Below are positions 31,889-41,726 of a stretch of DNA of 64,000 bases, in pieces. Both the position numbers and the translations under genes were made by a program. Every line of letters starts with the position of its first letter. Within the stretch, counting starts at the first letter, position 1. A model generated the notes under the pieces. That model did not search any database, had not been told where the DNA came from, and was given only the letters and a program-made list of their open reading frames with translations. Source of the stretch: Microvirga sp. 17 mud 1-3 (lineage in GTDB: Bacteria > Pseudomonadota > Alphaproteobacteria > Rhizobiales > Beijerinckiaceae); NCBI RefSeq assembly GCF_003151255.1, contig NZ_CP029481.1, positions 3,907,001 to 3,971,000 of the forward strand. Reading direction: 5' to 3'.

Positions 31889-34800
31889 TTATTCGGCTGC
31901 CAGAGCCCGATGGGGGGCGGGGATCTTCTTGTCCTCGGCCACCACATTCTTCCTCCGCTCATGGGCAATGAAGGTATAGAACATCGGCACCACGAACAGC
32001 GTAAAGATCGTACCAATCGACATGCCCGACGCGATCACGAGTCCCATGGAGAAGCGGGCGGCCGCACCCGCACCGCTCGCATAGAGCAGCGGCGCAACGC
32101 CGAGCACCATGGCGGCAGTGGTCATCAGGATCGGACGCAGACGCACCTTGGCCGCCTCCTCGATCGCCTCACGCCGGTTCACCCCGTGCTTCTCCTGGAG
32201 CTCGTTGGCGAACTCCACCATCAGGATACCGTGCTTCGTGATCAGTCCCACCAGGGTGATCAGCCCCACCTCCGTGTAGATGTTCAGGGTCGCGAGGCCG
32301 AGATTCAGGAAGATCATCGCGCCGAACATCGATAGTGGCACCGACATCATGATGATGAACGGGTCACGGAAGCTCTCGAACTGAGCCGCAAGCACGAGAT
32401 AGATTACGATGATCGCCAGACCGAAGGCGAGCGCAATGGAACTTCCCTCCTGAACTTCTAGGCGGGACTGACCCGCGTAATCCTCATAGAAGCCTTGGGG
32501 CAAAATATCCTTCGCGATCGACCGGAGGGTCTGCAACCCCTCTGAGGTCGTCACACCCGGCAGCGGAAGCGCCGACAAGGTCGCCGAGTTCAGCTGGTTG
32601 AACTGCTCGATCGACGCAGGTGCGGCATTCGTCTCGATATGGACGAGCGCCGAGAGCGGTACCATCGATCCATCCGACGCGCGCACGTAGTATGTGCCGA
32701 GACGCTCAGGATTGAGACGATCCTCCTGCTTAACCTGACTGATCACGTCATAGCTGCGATTGTCCCGGTCGAACTTGGAGATCGGCGCACCACCGACGAG
32801 AGCGCCAAGCGTGTTTCCGATTTCGTTCACCGGCACGCCCATCGCGGCAGCCCGGTCACGGTCGACGATGATCCGGGCCCGCGGCGTCTGATAGGTGACC
32901 GAGTTCTGGACGACGATGAACTTGCCGGTCGCCATCGCTTTCTGCTTCACCTGCTCGGCCACCTCGTAGGCCTGGGCGGGGTCACCGATCGTACGCAGAA
33001 CATATTGGATCGGCAGACCGCCGGCCGCGCCGGGCAGTGAAGGCGGTGCGAAGACGAAAGCCTGCACGCCGGCGTTCTCATTGAGAAGCTTCTGAATTTC
33101 GTCCTTGGTGACGGCGCCCTTCTTCTTGCGCTCGTTCCACTCCTTGAGCTTGAAGCCCACGAAGCCGCCACCGCCGCCGTCGATGCCGATGATGAGGAAG
33201 GAATCATCGATCTCCGGAATCTTCTCGGCCGCGTTCGTGAACTGGCTTGCAAAGGCCTGCGTATAGTCGGCCGTCGCATATTGCGGCACGTTGACGAGGC
33301 CGAGATAGGCGCCCTGATCCTCCTCGGGAGCCAGCTCGGACGAAGTCTTCGTGAACAGAAAGACCGTTGTGCCCAGAAGCGCCGCGACGATGGTCAGCGT
33401 GACAAAGCGATAGTCAAGAGACCCCTTGAGCCGCCTGGAGTACCAGTTCTCCACCCGTGTGAAGGTCCGGTCGACGAAGCCGGCAAAGCCGGTCTGTCCG
33501 CCATGCCCATGGGGCTTGAGGAGCTTCGAGGACATCATCGGCGACAACGTGACGGCAATGATGCCCGAGATGATGACCGCTCCGGCGAGCGTGAACGCGA
33601 ATTCCCGGAACAATGTGCCCGTGAGGCCCTGCGTGAACCCGATAGGCGCATAAACCGCCGCAAGCGTAATCGTCATGGAGACGATGGGCAGGAAGATCTC
33701 CTTCATGCCGACGATGGCTGCCTCAACCGGCTTCAGGCCTTCCTCGATGTGCCGGTGAATGTTCTCGAGCACAACAATGGCGTCGTCGACCACGAGGCCG
33801 ATGGCGAGCACCATGGCCAGAAGGGTCAGGAGGTTGATCGAGTAGCCCAGCGCATAGAGGACGAAGCATACGCCTACGAGCGAGAGCGGAATCGTCACGA
33901 TGGGAATCAACACCGACCGGAAGGATCCGAGGAAGAGCAGGATCACGATGATGACGATCAGAGCCGCTTCGCCGATGGTCTTGAACACTTCCTCGATGGA
34001 GGCCGAAATGAAGTTCGAGGCGTCGTAGACGATCTGGACCGTCATCCCCTTCGGCAAGGTCGGACGGATGTCGTCGATGGCCTTCGTGACGGCATCGGCC
34101 ACAGTCAGCGGATTGGCCGAAGGCGTCGGCGTGATGCCGATGAACGTGCCTTCCTTGCCGTTGAAGCTCACTTTCGTGTCGGTGCTCTTCGGGCCGAGCG
34201 CCACATCCGCCACGTCACGCAGGCGCACGACCTGGTCACCGTTGGAACGAATCGGCAAGGTGCCAAAGGATTCCGGCGTTTGGAACGTTGCCTGCATCTC
34301 GAGCGCGTAGGCCACGAACTCATTCTGGGTCTTGCCGGGGGCGGCCAGGAAGTTGTTCGACCGGACCGCCGCCACGACGTCGCCGGCGGTCACGCCGCGC
34401 GCCGCGAGACGAACCGGATCGATCCAGACACGCATGGAGAAATCGCGCCCGCCGAGAATTTCGGCGGAGCCGACGCCGTCGAGAGTGGCGAAGCGCGGCT
34501 GCACGACACGCGTCAGGAACTCCGAAACCTGCTCCGGATTCATCTCGGAGCTCGCGAAGGTTAGATACATGAGCGCGAAGGTCTGGCCCGTGCCCTTCAC
34601 GATCACCGGATCCTCGGCATCCTGCGGCAGCTGGGCACGCACAGTCTGCACCTTGGCGGTGACTTCGGTAAGGGCCGCGTTCGGATCCGTGTTCAGGCGC
34701 ATGCGCACGGAGACCGTGCTCAGGCCGAGACGGCTCTGAGAGGTCACGTAATCCACGCCTTCGGCGCTCGATACGGCCTTCGCGATGGGCGTGCTGATGA

Positions 34801-34984
34801 AGCCCTGCATCAGATCCGCACTGGCACCCGTGTAGGTGGTCGTGATCGTGATGGTGGTTTCCTCGACCTCAGGATACTGGCGAACCTGAAGGCTCATCAG
34901 ACCCTGCGCGCCGAGCAGCAGGATCAGGAGGCTCACCACCATGGAAAGGACCGGGCGGCGGATGAAGAGTTCTGTGAAACTCAT
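31889..34984 (-). CDS. RND multidrug efflux permease (AcrB/MexB-like)
   Basis: This 1031-residue inner-membrane pump belongs to the hydrophobe/amphiphile efflux RND family, exporting drugs or other hydrophobic compounds with proton antiport. It has the N-terminal segment RRPVLSMVVSLLILLLG, two large periplasmic loops and twelve membrane helices in two repeats. The proton-relay Asp pair lies in GLVVDDAIVVLENI (TM4, about residue 400). Length matches the family. It lies 11 bases downstream of the membrane-fusion gene in one operon. An outer-membrane TolC partner is not encoded nearby. Substrates are not predictable. Confidence 0.95.
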   Translation of the reverse strand: MSFTELFIRRPVLSMVVSLLILLLGAQGLMSLQVRQYPEVEETTITITTTYTGASADLMQGFISTPIAKAVSSAEGVDYVTSQSRLGLSTVSVRMRLNTDPNAALTEVTAKVQTVRAQLPQDAEDPVIVKGTGQTFALMYLTFASSEMNPEQVSEFLTRVVQPRFATLDGVGSAEILGGRDFSMRVWIDPVRLAARGVTAGDVVAAVRSNNFLAAPGKTQNEFVAYALEMQATFQTPESFGTLPIRSNGDQVVRLRDVADVALGPKSTDTKVSFNGKEGTFIGITPTPSANPLTVADAVTKAIDDIRPTLPKGMTVQIVYDASNFISASIEEVFKTIGEAALIVIIVILLFLGSFRSVLIPIVTIPLSLVGVCFVLYALGYSINLLTLLAMVLAIGLVVDDAIVVLENIHRHIEEGLKPVEAAIVGMKEIFLPIVSMTITLAAVYAPIGFTQGLTGTLFREFAFTLAGAVIISGIIAVTLSPMMSSKLLKPHGHGGQTGFAGFVDRTFTRVENWYSRRLKGSLDYRFVTLTIVAALLGTTVFLFTKTSSELAPEEDQGAYLGLVNVPQYATADYTQAFASQFTNAAEKIPEIDDSFLIIGIDGGGGGFVGFKLKEWNERKKKGAVTKDEIQKLLNENAGVQAFVFAPPSLPGAAGGLPIQYVLRTIGDPAQAYEVAEQVKQKAMATGKFIVVQNSVTYQTPRARIIVDRDRAAAMGVPVNEIGNTLGALVGGAPISKFDRDNRSYDVISQVKQEDRLNPERLGTYYVRASDGSMVPLSALVHIETNAAPASIEQFNQLNSATLSALPLPGVTTSEGLQTLRSIAKDILPQGFYEDYAGQSRLEVQEGSSIALAFGLAIIVIYLVLAAQFESFRDPFIIMMSVPLSMFGAMIFLNLGLATLNIYTEVGLITLVGLITKHGILMVEFANELQEKHGVNRREAIEEAAKVRLRPILMTTAAMVLGVAPLLYASGAGAAARFSMGLVIASGMSIGTIFTLFVVPMFYTFIAHERRKNVVAEDKKIPAPHRALAAE

Positions 34985-34995
34985 GGGAGTATTGC

Positions 34996-36129
34996 CTATT
35001 CTCCGGTCGCGAGCTTCGTCGCGTCGATTTTCGACAGATCGATCGTGTTGTTGATCTTTACGGTCGACCCTGCCTGGAGCTTGTTCTGTCCCGAAGCGAC
35101 GACCTGCTGGCCCACCTCCAGACCGGACAGGACCTCCACTGTGGCACCACGGCGGCGGCCGGCCTTGACGAAGACCTGCTTGACCACGTCAACCTTCTGC
35201 CCGCCCTTTTCTTCCGGCTCGACCGTGTAGACATAGTCGCCGTAAAGGCTGGTGATCACAGCCGTCTGGGGGATCGTGAGCACGTTGGGCTCCGGCGGAA
35301 GGATGGCCTCGACGTGGAGGAACTGGCCCGGAAGGATCGCGCCGTCCTTGTCGGTCGTGACTGTCGCCTGGACGGAAACGAGGCGGGTCTTGGGATCCAC
35401 GCGCGGATCCTTGCCGGTGACGCTGCCGGTAAACCGCAATTCGCCCTCTGTGACGCCGACGCGGACCTCCTGGCCGAGCTTGATCTTGCTGGCCTCCTGC
35501 TCCGGAACCGTGAAGTCGACCTTCATGGAGGAGAGATCCTGGAAGCTCGCAATCACTGTTCCGGGCTGCAGGTACTGACCGATATCGATGCGCGGAATAC
35601 CGATGACGCCGGAGAATGGCGCCTTGAGAGCCTTCTGCTCGATGGTCGCCTGAAGACGCGCGAGTCGCGACCGGGCAGCCGCCATGGCTGCGCTCGCCTG
35701 GTCGAAATTGGCCTCCGTCCCATAGCCGCGGGACGACAAGGTTTTGGCGCGTTCGAATGCGCTCTCCGTGACTTTAACGGCAGCCTGCACGTCCGTGAGA
35801 TCGGCACGCTCGACCGTATCGTCGAGCTGGACCAGGATCTCGCCCTTGCGGATATCCTGGTTCGCCTTGAACTTGATTTCCTTGACGATACCGGGAGTCT
35901 CGAAGGACAGCTCGACCCCGTTGGCCGCGCGCGCCGTACCGATGGCGCTCACGGCTGGGGTCCAAGTCTTGGACTCGACCTTCGCGGAGGACACCACCTG
36001 GGCAGGCGCCTTCATGTTGGCGAAGAAGTCCTTAATCATCTTCTCTTTAAAGAAGTTGAACCAGACCAGACCTGCGCAGAGTCCAATCGCAAGAATGAAC
36101 ACAATAGAGACTACGATGCGCCGTTTCAT
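34996..36129 (-). CDS. RND efflux membrane-fusion protein (AcrA-like)
   Basis: This 377-residue periplasmic adaptor links the RND pump to an outer-membrane channel. It starts with an uncleaved hydrophobic anchor (about residues 5-25), then a barrel-sandwich lipoyl domain (FKANQDIRKGEILVQLDD), a coiled-coil hairpin near 105-170, and beta-barrel domains. There is no lipobox, so anchoring is by the N-terminal helix. It is the first gene of the pump operon and is divergent from the TetR gene, with a palindromic site between them. Confidence 0.93.
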   Translation of the reverse strand: MKRRIVVSIVFILAIGLCAGLVWFNFFKEKMIKDFFANMKAPAQVVSSAKVESKTWTPAVSAIGTARAANGVELSFETPGIVKEIKFKANQDIRKGEILVQLDDTVERADLTDVQAAVKVTESAFERAKTLSSRGYGTEANFDQASAAMAAARSRLARLQATIEQKALKAPFSGVIGIPRIDIGQYLQPGTVIASFQDLSSMKVDFTVPEQEASKIKLGQEVRVGVTEGELRFTGSVTGKDPRVDPKTRLVSVQATVTTDKDGAILPGQFLHVEAILPPEPNVLTIPQTAVITSLYGDYVYTVEPEEKGGQKVDVVKQVFVKAGRRRGATVEVLSGLEVGQQVVASGQNKLQAGSTVKINNTIDLSKIDATKLATGE

Positions 36130-36238
36130 GGGCTGGTTCCGAATTTGGGGGACCGAAGAATCTGGTCCTATTTGGATGAGGAGGGGGCGGCTTTAGCGCA
36201 TCTTCCCCTTGACGCCAATGCCACCGGGCCATTTATAT

Positions 36239-36252
36239 ACCGTCTGGACGGT
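36239..36252. promoter_or_regulatory. TetR-type operator between pump and regulator
   Basis: ACCGTC-TG-GACGGT is an inverted repeat with perfect six-base arms, located 19 bases before the TetR start and overlapping a TATATA-like stretch that may be a -10 element. Its position in the divergent promoter region suggests that the TetR protein represses both itself and the pump. Confidence 0.65.
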
Positions 36253-36270
36253 TCAGTGCAAGAGGTGCGA

Positions 36271-36849
36271 ATGTTTGCGTGTGTCCGGGGCCGGAAGAGT
36301 TCCCGCGAAAAAATTCTCGACGCAGCAGCCGAGCTAGTCGGCGAAATCGGCTCGGGGCGCCTGACCCTCGATGCCGTTGCGGAACGGGCCGGACTCAGCA
36401 AAGGCGGGCTTCTTTACAACTTTCCGAGCAAGGAAGCACTCCTCCAGGCAATGATTCAGCGCCTCGTCGATGAAGTATCCCTTGAGAAAGAGGCGCTGAG
36501 GAGGCAATCGCCGCCCAAGCGCAACCTCGAGGCCAGACTATGTACGGCCGCGCTTCTCAAGATGTGCGGCAGCGGAAAGATGAAGGAGATCGCCACCGGC
36601 ATGCTGGCCGCCTCCTCGGAGAATCCGCGCCTCCTGGAGCCCGTACGCGATGTGGTCAAGGAAACCCTTGGCAAGCTGAGGGCCACTTCGGACGATTTCG
36701 ACGCCAGCATCGTGGCCTGGCTCGCCGTCGAGGGTCTGCGCAGTATGGAAATGCATGACATCAGCCCCTTCTCGGACGAGGACCGGGAGCGGATCGTCAA
36801 AGTTATCAATCGCCTGCTCGACAACGGCATCGCCGAGCAGGCCCCCTGA
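36271..36849 (+). CDS. TetR-family repressor of the RND pump
   Basis: This 192-residue regulator has an N-terminal TetR helix-turn-helix at about residues 10-55 (SREKILDAAAELVGEIG, then LTLDAVAERAGLSKGGLLYNF) and a helical C-terminal ligand domain. The same frame is open for 300 more codons upstream inside the antisense of the adaptor gene, but ATG 36271 has AGAGG five bases upstream and gives the normal family length. It is divergent from the pump operon. Confidence 0.9.
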   Translation: MFACVRGRKSSREKILDAAAELVGEIGSGRLTLDAVAERAGLSKGGLLYNFPSKEALLQAMIQRLVDEVSLEKEALRRQSPPKRNLEARLCTAALLKMCGSGKMKEIATGMLAASSENPRLLEPVRDVVKETLGKLRATSDDFDASIVAWLAVEGLRSMEMHDISPFSDEDRERIVKVINRLLDNGIAEQAP

Positions 36850-36858
36850 AGGCGGGCT

Positions 36859-38031
36859 TTACGCCATCCAGGACGGGTCGTTCAGAACCTCGTCCGTATG
36901 CTCCCCGAGGCGTGGGGACGGGCGTTTGGCTGCCAGCGGCTCCCCATCCATCACGATGGGCGAGCGTACGGACGGAATAGCGCCGGCCTTGGCGTCTGGC
37001 GAGGGCAAGTCGATCCTCATGCCGCGGGCGATCACCTGAGGGTCGGCAAACACATCGGCCACGGTGTTGATCGGGCCGGCCGGAACCCCCTGACGCTCCA
37101 GGGCAGACAGGAGCGCCTCCCGCGTCATCTGCAGGGTCAGCGCTGTGAGCAGGGGAACCAGTTCGGCGCGGTGGCGCACCCGGCCAGCATTGGTCTTGAA
37201 GCGCTCGTCCTGGGCGAGGTCCGGCTGTCCGAGAACCTCGACGAAGCGGGCATATTGCCCGTCATTGCCGACAGCCACGATCACGTGCCCGTCCGAAACG
37301 GGGAAAACCTGATAGGGCACGATGTTGGGATGGGCGTTGCCCATGCGCCGAGGGGCCTTGCCGGAAGCCAGGTAGTTCATGGCCTGGTTCGCCAGGACGC
37401 TCGTCTGAACGTCGAGGAGCGCCATGTCGAGATGGGCGCCCTGCCCGGTCTGGTCGCGCCGGCGAAGGGCCGCAAGAACGCCGACGACGGAATAGACCCC
37501 AGTGAAGATGTCCGCAAATGCAACACCGATCTTCTGCGGCTCTCCCTCCGGATCACCCGTCAGGTCCATGATCCCGCCCATGCCCTGGATCATGAAGTCG
37601 TAGCCGGCCCGGGACGCGTAGGGGCCGTCCTGCCCGAAGCCCGTGATGGAGCAATAGACAAGGCGAGGATTGACGCTTTTCAGGCTCTCGTAGTCTAGGC
37701 CGTATTTCTTCAGGCCGCCGACCTTGAAGTTTTCGATCACGATATCCGCATGGGCCGCGAGTTTGCGGACGAGTTCCTGGCCTTCCTTCGTCTCGAAATC
37801 GGCCGCGATGGAGCGCTTTCCGCGATTGCAGGCGTGGAAATAAGCCGCCGACAGGTCGCCCCCATCGGCCGCCTCGATGAAGGGAGGGCCCCAGCCACGG
37901 GTGTCGTCACCGGCGCCCGGCCGTTCGACTTTGACCACATCGGCGCCGAGATCGGCCAGGAGCTGGCCGACCCAGGGGCCGGCCAGGATGCGGGCGAGTT
38001 CGAGGACCTTGAGTCCTTCAAGCGGCTTCAT
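36859..38031 (-). CDS. CoA-transferase family III (glutarate type)
   Basis: This 390-residue enzyme belongs to the CaiB/BaiF (class III) CoA-transferases, which move CoA between carboxylic acids via an aspartyl intermediate. Family segments include LKVLELARILAGPWVGQLLADLGADVVKVE-type N-terminus and the region IQGMGGIMDLTGDPEG before the active-site Asp. It follows the glutaryl-CoA dehydrogenase gene by 22 bases in the same direction. Hence it probably makes glutaryl-CoA from glutarate using succinyl-CoA, like the human SUGCT protein. Its stop lies close to the TetR stop (convergent). Confidence 0.85.
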   Translation of the reverse strand: MKPLEGLKVLELARILAGPWVGQLLADLGADVVKVERPGAGDDTRGWGPPFIEAADGGDLSAAYFHACNRGKRSIAADFETKEGQELVRKLAAHADIVIENFKVGGLKKYGLDYESLKSVNPRLVYCSITGFGQDGPYASRAGYDFMIQGMGGIMDLTGDPEGEPQKIGVAFADIFTGVYSVVGVLAALRRRDQTGQGAHLDMALLDVQTSVLANQAMNYLASGKAPRRMGNAHPNIVPYQVFPVSDGHVIVAVGNDGQYARFVEVLGQPDLAQDERFKTNAGRVRHRAELVPLLTALTLQMTREALLSALERQGVPAGPINTVADVFADPQVIARGMRIDLPSPDAKAGAIPSVRSPIVMDGEPLAAKRPSPRLGEHTDEVLNDPSWMA

Positions 38032-38053
38032 CGCGATGCTTCCGGGCCAGAGC

Positions 38054-39250
38054 TTAGAAGAATGCCTGCAATCCGGTCTGCGCCCGGCCCAGGATGAGGG
38101 CGTGCACGTCGTGCGTGCCCTCGTAAGTGTTCACGGTCTCCAGGTTCTGCGCATGGCGCATGACGTGGTATTCCTCCTGGATGCCGTTGCCGCCATGCAT
38201 GTCGCGGGCGATGCGGGCGATCTCCAGCGCCTTGCCGCAATTGTTGCGCTTGACCAGCGAGATCATCTCGGGCGCCATGCGGCCCTCATCGAAGAGGCGG
38301 CCCACCCGGAGCGAGGCATGAAGGCCGAGGGTGATCTCGGTCATCATGTCGGCGAGTTTCTTCTGCACCAGCTGAGTGGCCGCGAGCGGCTTGTCGAACT
38401 GCTTGCGGTCGAGCGTGTATTGCCGCGCCCGGTGCCAGCAATCCTCCGCCGCACCCATGGCGCCCCAGGAAATGCCGTAGCGGGCCCGGTTCAGGCAGCC
38501 GAAGGGGCCCTTGAGGCCCGACACGTTCGGCAGAAGCGCATCCTCCGGCACCTCGACCCCGTCCATGACGATCTCGCCGGTGATCGAGGCGCGCAGCGAG
38601 AGCTTGCCGCCGATCTTCGGGGCGGTCAGGCCCTTCATGCCCTTGTCGAGCACAAAACCGCGGATCTGGTTGTCATGGGCCGCCGACTTCGCCCAGACGA
38701 CGAACACGTCCGCGATGGGCGAATTCGAGATCCACATCTTGCTGCCGGTGAGGCGATAGCCGCCGTCGATCTTCTCGGCGCGGGTCTTCATGCCCGCAGG
38801 GTCCGAGCCGGCATCAGGCTCCGTCAGGCCGAAGCAGCCGACATACTCGCCCGAGGCGAGCTTCGGCAGGTACTTCCGGCGCTGCTCCTCGCTGCCATAG
38901 GCGTAGATCGGGTACATGACCAGGGAGGACTGGACGCTCATCATGGAGCGATAGCCGGAATCGACCCGCTCGACCTCCCGGGCCACGAGACCATAGGCCA
39001 CGTACGAGGCACCCGCGCAGCCATAATCCTCCGGCAGAGTCACGCCGAGAAGGCCGAGCTCGCCCATTTCGTTGAAGATGGCGCGGTCCGTGCGCTCCTC
39101 GCGATAGGCCTCGATGACCCGCGGCAGGAGCTTGTCCTGCGCATAGGCGCGGGCCGTATCGCGAATCATCCGCTCATCGTCCGTGAGCAGATCATCGAGC
39201 AGGAGCGGATCGTCCCACTTCAGCTTTGCGAGTTCGTGAGCACCGGCCAT
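38054..39250 (-). CDS. gcdH: Glutaryl-CoA dehydrogenase
   Basis: This flavoprotein, 398 residues from the chosen start, is predicted to oxidise and decarboxylate glutaryl-CoA to crotonyl-CoA in lysine, hydroxylysine and tryptophan breakdown. It has the acyl-CoA dehydrogenase motifs [13 protein letters not shown] and [16 protein letters not shown], and the catalytic Glu in [12 protein letters not shown] (Glu377). The C-terminal pattern is characteristic of GcdH rather than other acyl-CoA dehydrogenases. The frame is open 35 codons upstream, but ATG 39250 has AAGGA upstream and the expected N-terminus. It is divergent from its LysR regulator. Confidence 0.93.
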   Translation of the reverse strand: MAGAHELAKLKWDDPLLLDDLLTDDERMIRDTARAYAQDKLLPRVIEAYREERTDRAIFNEMGELGLLGVTLPEDYGCAGASYVAYGLVAREVERVDSGYRSMMSVQSSLVMYPIYAYGSEEQRRKYLPKLASGEYVGCFGLTEPDAGSDPAGMKTRAEKIDGGYRLTGSKMWISNSPIADVFVVWAKSAAHDNQIRGFVLDKGMKGLTAPKIGGKLSLRASITGEIVMDGVEVPEDALLPNVSGLKGPFGCLNRARYGISWGAMGAAEDCWHRARQYTLDRKQFDKPLAATQLVQKKLADMMTEITLGLHASLRVGRLFDEGRMAPEMISLVKRNNCGKALEIARIARDMHGGNGIQEEYHVMRHAQNLETVNTYEGTHDVHALILGRAQTGLQAFF

Positions 39251-39370
39251 GGTTCCGATCCTTCTGCTTCGACAGGCCCGGATTTTGGGCTCTGGCGGGA
39301 GTTGATGATTTCGGGCGGGAAAATTGCCCTGGACGACAAGGAAGTAAAGCGACATCTTCGAAGCAGGTTA

Positions 39371-39383
39371 TTCTAAATTGGAA
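39371..39383. promoter_or_regulatory. LysR-type binding box (T-N11-A)
   Basis: ATTC-N7-GAAT forms an inverted repeat matching the LysR consensus T-N11-A. It lies seven bases before the LysR start and in the divergent promoter region of gcdH, so it fits autoregulation and control of gcdH. Confidence 0.6.
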
Positions 39384-39390
39384 TGAACTG

Positions 39391-40338
39391 GTGTTCAGAC
39401 GCGGCTTTCTCCCCAGTGTCGGCAATCTCCTGGCCTTTGAGGCGACGGCGCGGCACGGGAGCGTTTCCAGGGCGGCCGAGGAGCTAAACCTGACCCAGAG
39501 CGCCGTATCCCGGCAGATCCAGCAGCTGGAGGAGGCTCTCGGGCTGTCCCTGTTCAGCCGCACGCGGCAACGGGTGGTGCTGACGGATGTGGGCCGCATG
39601 TACGCGACCCATGTGCGCAATACCCTCGCCGAGCTCTCGGACGCCACGCGCCAGGCCATCGCCCTGTCGGGCACGAGCGGGGTCCTCAATCTCGCGGTCC
39701 TGCCCACCTTCGGCACCCGATGGCTCATCCCACGAATGCGCACGTTCTTCGCCCATCACCCGGACGTGACGGTGAATTTCGGCGTGCGCCTCGTGCCGTT
39801 CGATTTCGCGTCAGAGCCTTTCGATGCCGCCATCCATTTCGGCCAGCCGCATTGGCCCGGCGCTTTGTGCGACCACCTCCTGGACGAGGAATGTGTCCCG
39901 GTCTGCAGTCCGGACTATCGCGAACGCGAGAAGATCCGGACGCCCGCGGACCTTACCCGCGCCACCCTGCTCCAGCAAAGCACCCGGTCCACGGCCTGGG
40001 CGGAATGGTTCGCCGAAGTCGGCGTGGATATCGGCAATGCCCTGCGCGGCCCCCGCTTCGAGCAGTTCGCCATGGTCGCGCAGGCTGCCGTTGCGGGAAT
40101 CGGCGTTGGCCTCATTCCGCATTTCCTGATTGCGGACGAGATCGCCTCCGGACGCCTAGCGATCCTGTTTCCGCAAAGTCTGATCAGCAGCGGCGCCTAT
40201 TACCTTGTCTACCCGGAGCCCAAGGCGGAGGCACCGCTGGTGCGCTCCTTCCGGGATTGGATCAAGGCCGAGACGCGGCAAGCCTCTACCGTGAGAGACC
40301 GAACTTCGAACGTCCCAGGACCGTCCGGCTTAAGATAA
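39391..40338 (+). CDS. LysR-family regulator of glutarate metabolism (GcdR-like)
   Basis: This 315-residue regulator has an N-terminal winged helix-turn-helix (residues 7-65: LPSVGNLLAFEATARHGSV, then LTQSAVSRQIQQLEE) and a two-subdomain effector region. It is nearest to the GcvA-like subgroup. GTG 39391 is chosen because it gives the standard LysR N-terminus; the frame is open further upstream into unrelated sequence. It is divergent from gcdH, with which it probably shares regulation. Its last 53 bases overlap the end of the convergent MFS gene. Confidence 0.87.
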   Translation: MFRRGFLPSVGNLLAFEATARHGSVSRAAEELNLTQSAVSRQIQQLEEALGLSLFSRTRQRVVLTDVGRMYATHVRNTLAELSDATRQAIALSGTSGVLNLAVLPTFGTRWLIPRMRTFFAHHPDVTVNFGVRLVPFDFASEPFDAAIHFGQPHWPGALCDHLLDEECVPVCSPDYREREKIRTPADLTRATLLQQSTRSTAWAEWFAEVGVDIGNALRGPRFEQFAMVAQAAVAGIGVGLIPHFLIADEIASGRLAILFPQSLISSGAYYLVYPEPKAEAPLVRSFRDWIKAETRQASTVRDRTSNVPGPSGLR

Positions 40339-41479
40339 ACGCTCCCCAGCCGCAGAGGGCGATCGCCGCCACCATGGAGAGCGGCGTCCCGTCGAAGAAG
40401 GCGCTGACCAGGGCGATCATGACTGCGCCCGTGCAGAGCTGGAGAGTTCCCATGAGGGCGGAGGCCGTGCCCGCGATGGGTCCATGCGCCTCCAGGGCCA
40501 GCACGGCAGTCGAGGGAATCACGAGGCCGAGGGCTCCGAACGCCACAAACAGCATCCCCCAGAGAACATAAGGACTGTCGACGCCCGAAAGGGTCACGAC
40601 GAGGAGCAGGGTCGTCATTGCGGCAAAGACGCTGATGGCCCTGCGAACCACGCGCTCCGCCCCGAAACGGCGCATGAGCGTGCTGTTGAACTGCGCGCCA
40701 CCGATGAACGCAATGGCGTTGGATGCGAAAACAAGGCTGTAGCGGGACGGCGTGAGGCCGAAATGCTCGATGAACACGATGGAGGAGCCGGCCAGATAGG
40801 CGAAGAAGCTCGCCTGGCCGAGACCGCCGATGAAGACGAGCCCCAGGAAATGCCAGTCCTTCAAAAGGCTGCCATAGGTCCTGACGACTTCTCCGATGCT
40901 CCGGCGGCTCGCGGTCCTTGCCCGTGTCTCTGGGAGAAGGGTGGCGACGACGAGCAACCCCAGGAGGCCGATTCCCGCAATGGCCCAGAAGATCACGCGC
41001 CAGCTGTAGAATTCCGTCAGGGTGCTGCCCGCCAGGGGCGCCAGGATCGGCGACACGCTGAAGACCAGCATGATGGTTGCCATCAGGCGCGCCGCGTCCG
41101 CCCCCGTATGCAGGTCCCGCACGATGGCGCGGGTAATGACCATGCTGGCGCAGGCGCCCACGCCCTGCAGGAAGCGGAAGGCAATCAGCGCCTCCGCGCT
41201 CCTGGCGAAGCTGCAGCCGATGGCGCCTGCGATGAACAGGACCAGACCGAAATAGATGGGCGGCTTGCGTCCGACCTGATCGGAGACGGGGCCGTAGACG
41301 ACCTGACAGATCGCGATCGCCAGAAAGAAGCTCATCAGGCTCATCTGGACGGCGCTGACGTCCACCTGCAGGTCCCGTGCAATCGCCGGGAAGGCAGGAA
41401 GATACATGTCGATGGCAAACGGGCCGATGGCGGACAGCATGCCGAGGACGAGGGCATTGCGAAGAAATGCGGATCGCAT
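40286..41479 (-). CDS. MFS drug exporter (Bcr/CflA family)
   Basis: This inner-membrane protein, 397 residues from the chosen start, has about twelve hydrophobic segments. It shows the Bcr/CflA signatures GPFAIDMYLPAFPAIARDL near the N-terminus and the MFS motif YGPVSDQVGRKPP in the loop between helices 2 and 3. It exports drugs such as bicyclomycin, sulfonamides or related compounds by proton antiport. The Met at 41479 is chosen because GGAAG lies upstream and it gives the family start. It is convergent with and overlaps the LysR gene. Its role in the island is not evident. Confidence 0.88.
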   Translation of the reverse strand: MRSAFLRNALVLGMLSAIGPFAIDMYLPAFPAIARDLQVDVSAVQMSLMSFFLAIAICQVVYGPVSDQVGRKPPIYFGLVLFIAGAIGCSFARSAEALIAFRFLQGVGACASMVITRAIVRDLHTGADAARLMATIMLVFSVSPILAPLAGSTLTEFYSWRVIFWAIAGIGLLGLLVVATLLPETRARTASRRSIGEVVRTYGSLLKDWHFLGLVFIGGLGQASFFAYLAGSSIVFIEHFGLTPSRYSLVFASNAIAFIGGAQFNSTLMRRFGAERVVRRAISVFAAMTTLLLVVTLSGVDSPYVLWGMLFVAFGALGLVIPSTAVLALEAHGPIAGTASALMGTLQLCTGAVMIALVSAFFDGTPLSMVAAIALCGWGAFILSRTVLGRSKFGLSR

Positions 41480-41671
41480 GGAAATGACTTCCGTAGGACC
41501 GGTCTCGCCGGTCGGAAAGGAACGAAGGCCCGCGCTCAAGCGAACGCAGGAGACAATAACAATGGGAGAAACGGGGCCGGGCCGGGTCAGCCGCAGGGAA
41601 AAGCCTGCCAGCTGCAGCGGAGGTTTTTATGCTGCTCCGACACCTGACGCAAGACAGGAATTTAAAGAAAA

Positions 41672-41702
41672 GGCCGCGCTGCCCTTCTGAAGCAGCGCGG
41701 CC
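41672..41702 (-). terminator. Strong Rho-independent terminator (minus strand)
   Basis: GGCCGCGCTGC and its exact complement form an 11-bp GC-rich stem with a nine-base loop. Read on the minus strand it is followed by TTTTCTTTAAA. It closes the transcript of the permease/ATPase genes ending at 41727. Confidence 0.9.
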
Positions 41703-41726
41703 CTCATAGGCAACCAAGTGCTGTCC

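Noticed and set aside
33281..34564. 427-codon plus-strand frame opposite the RND permease
   Set aside because: It is highly charged and without domain, and lies wholly within a well-defined RND gene.
35314..36270. Upstream part of the TetR frame, extending it to 511 codons
   Set aside because: The extension is antisense to the adaptor gene. The ATG at 36271 has a good ribosome binding site and gives a normal TetR.
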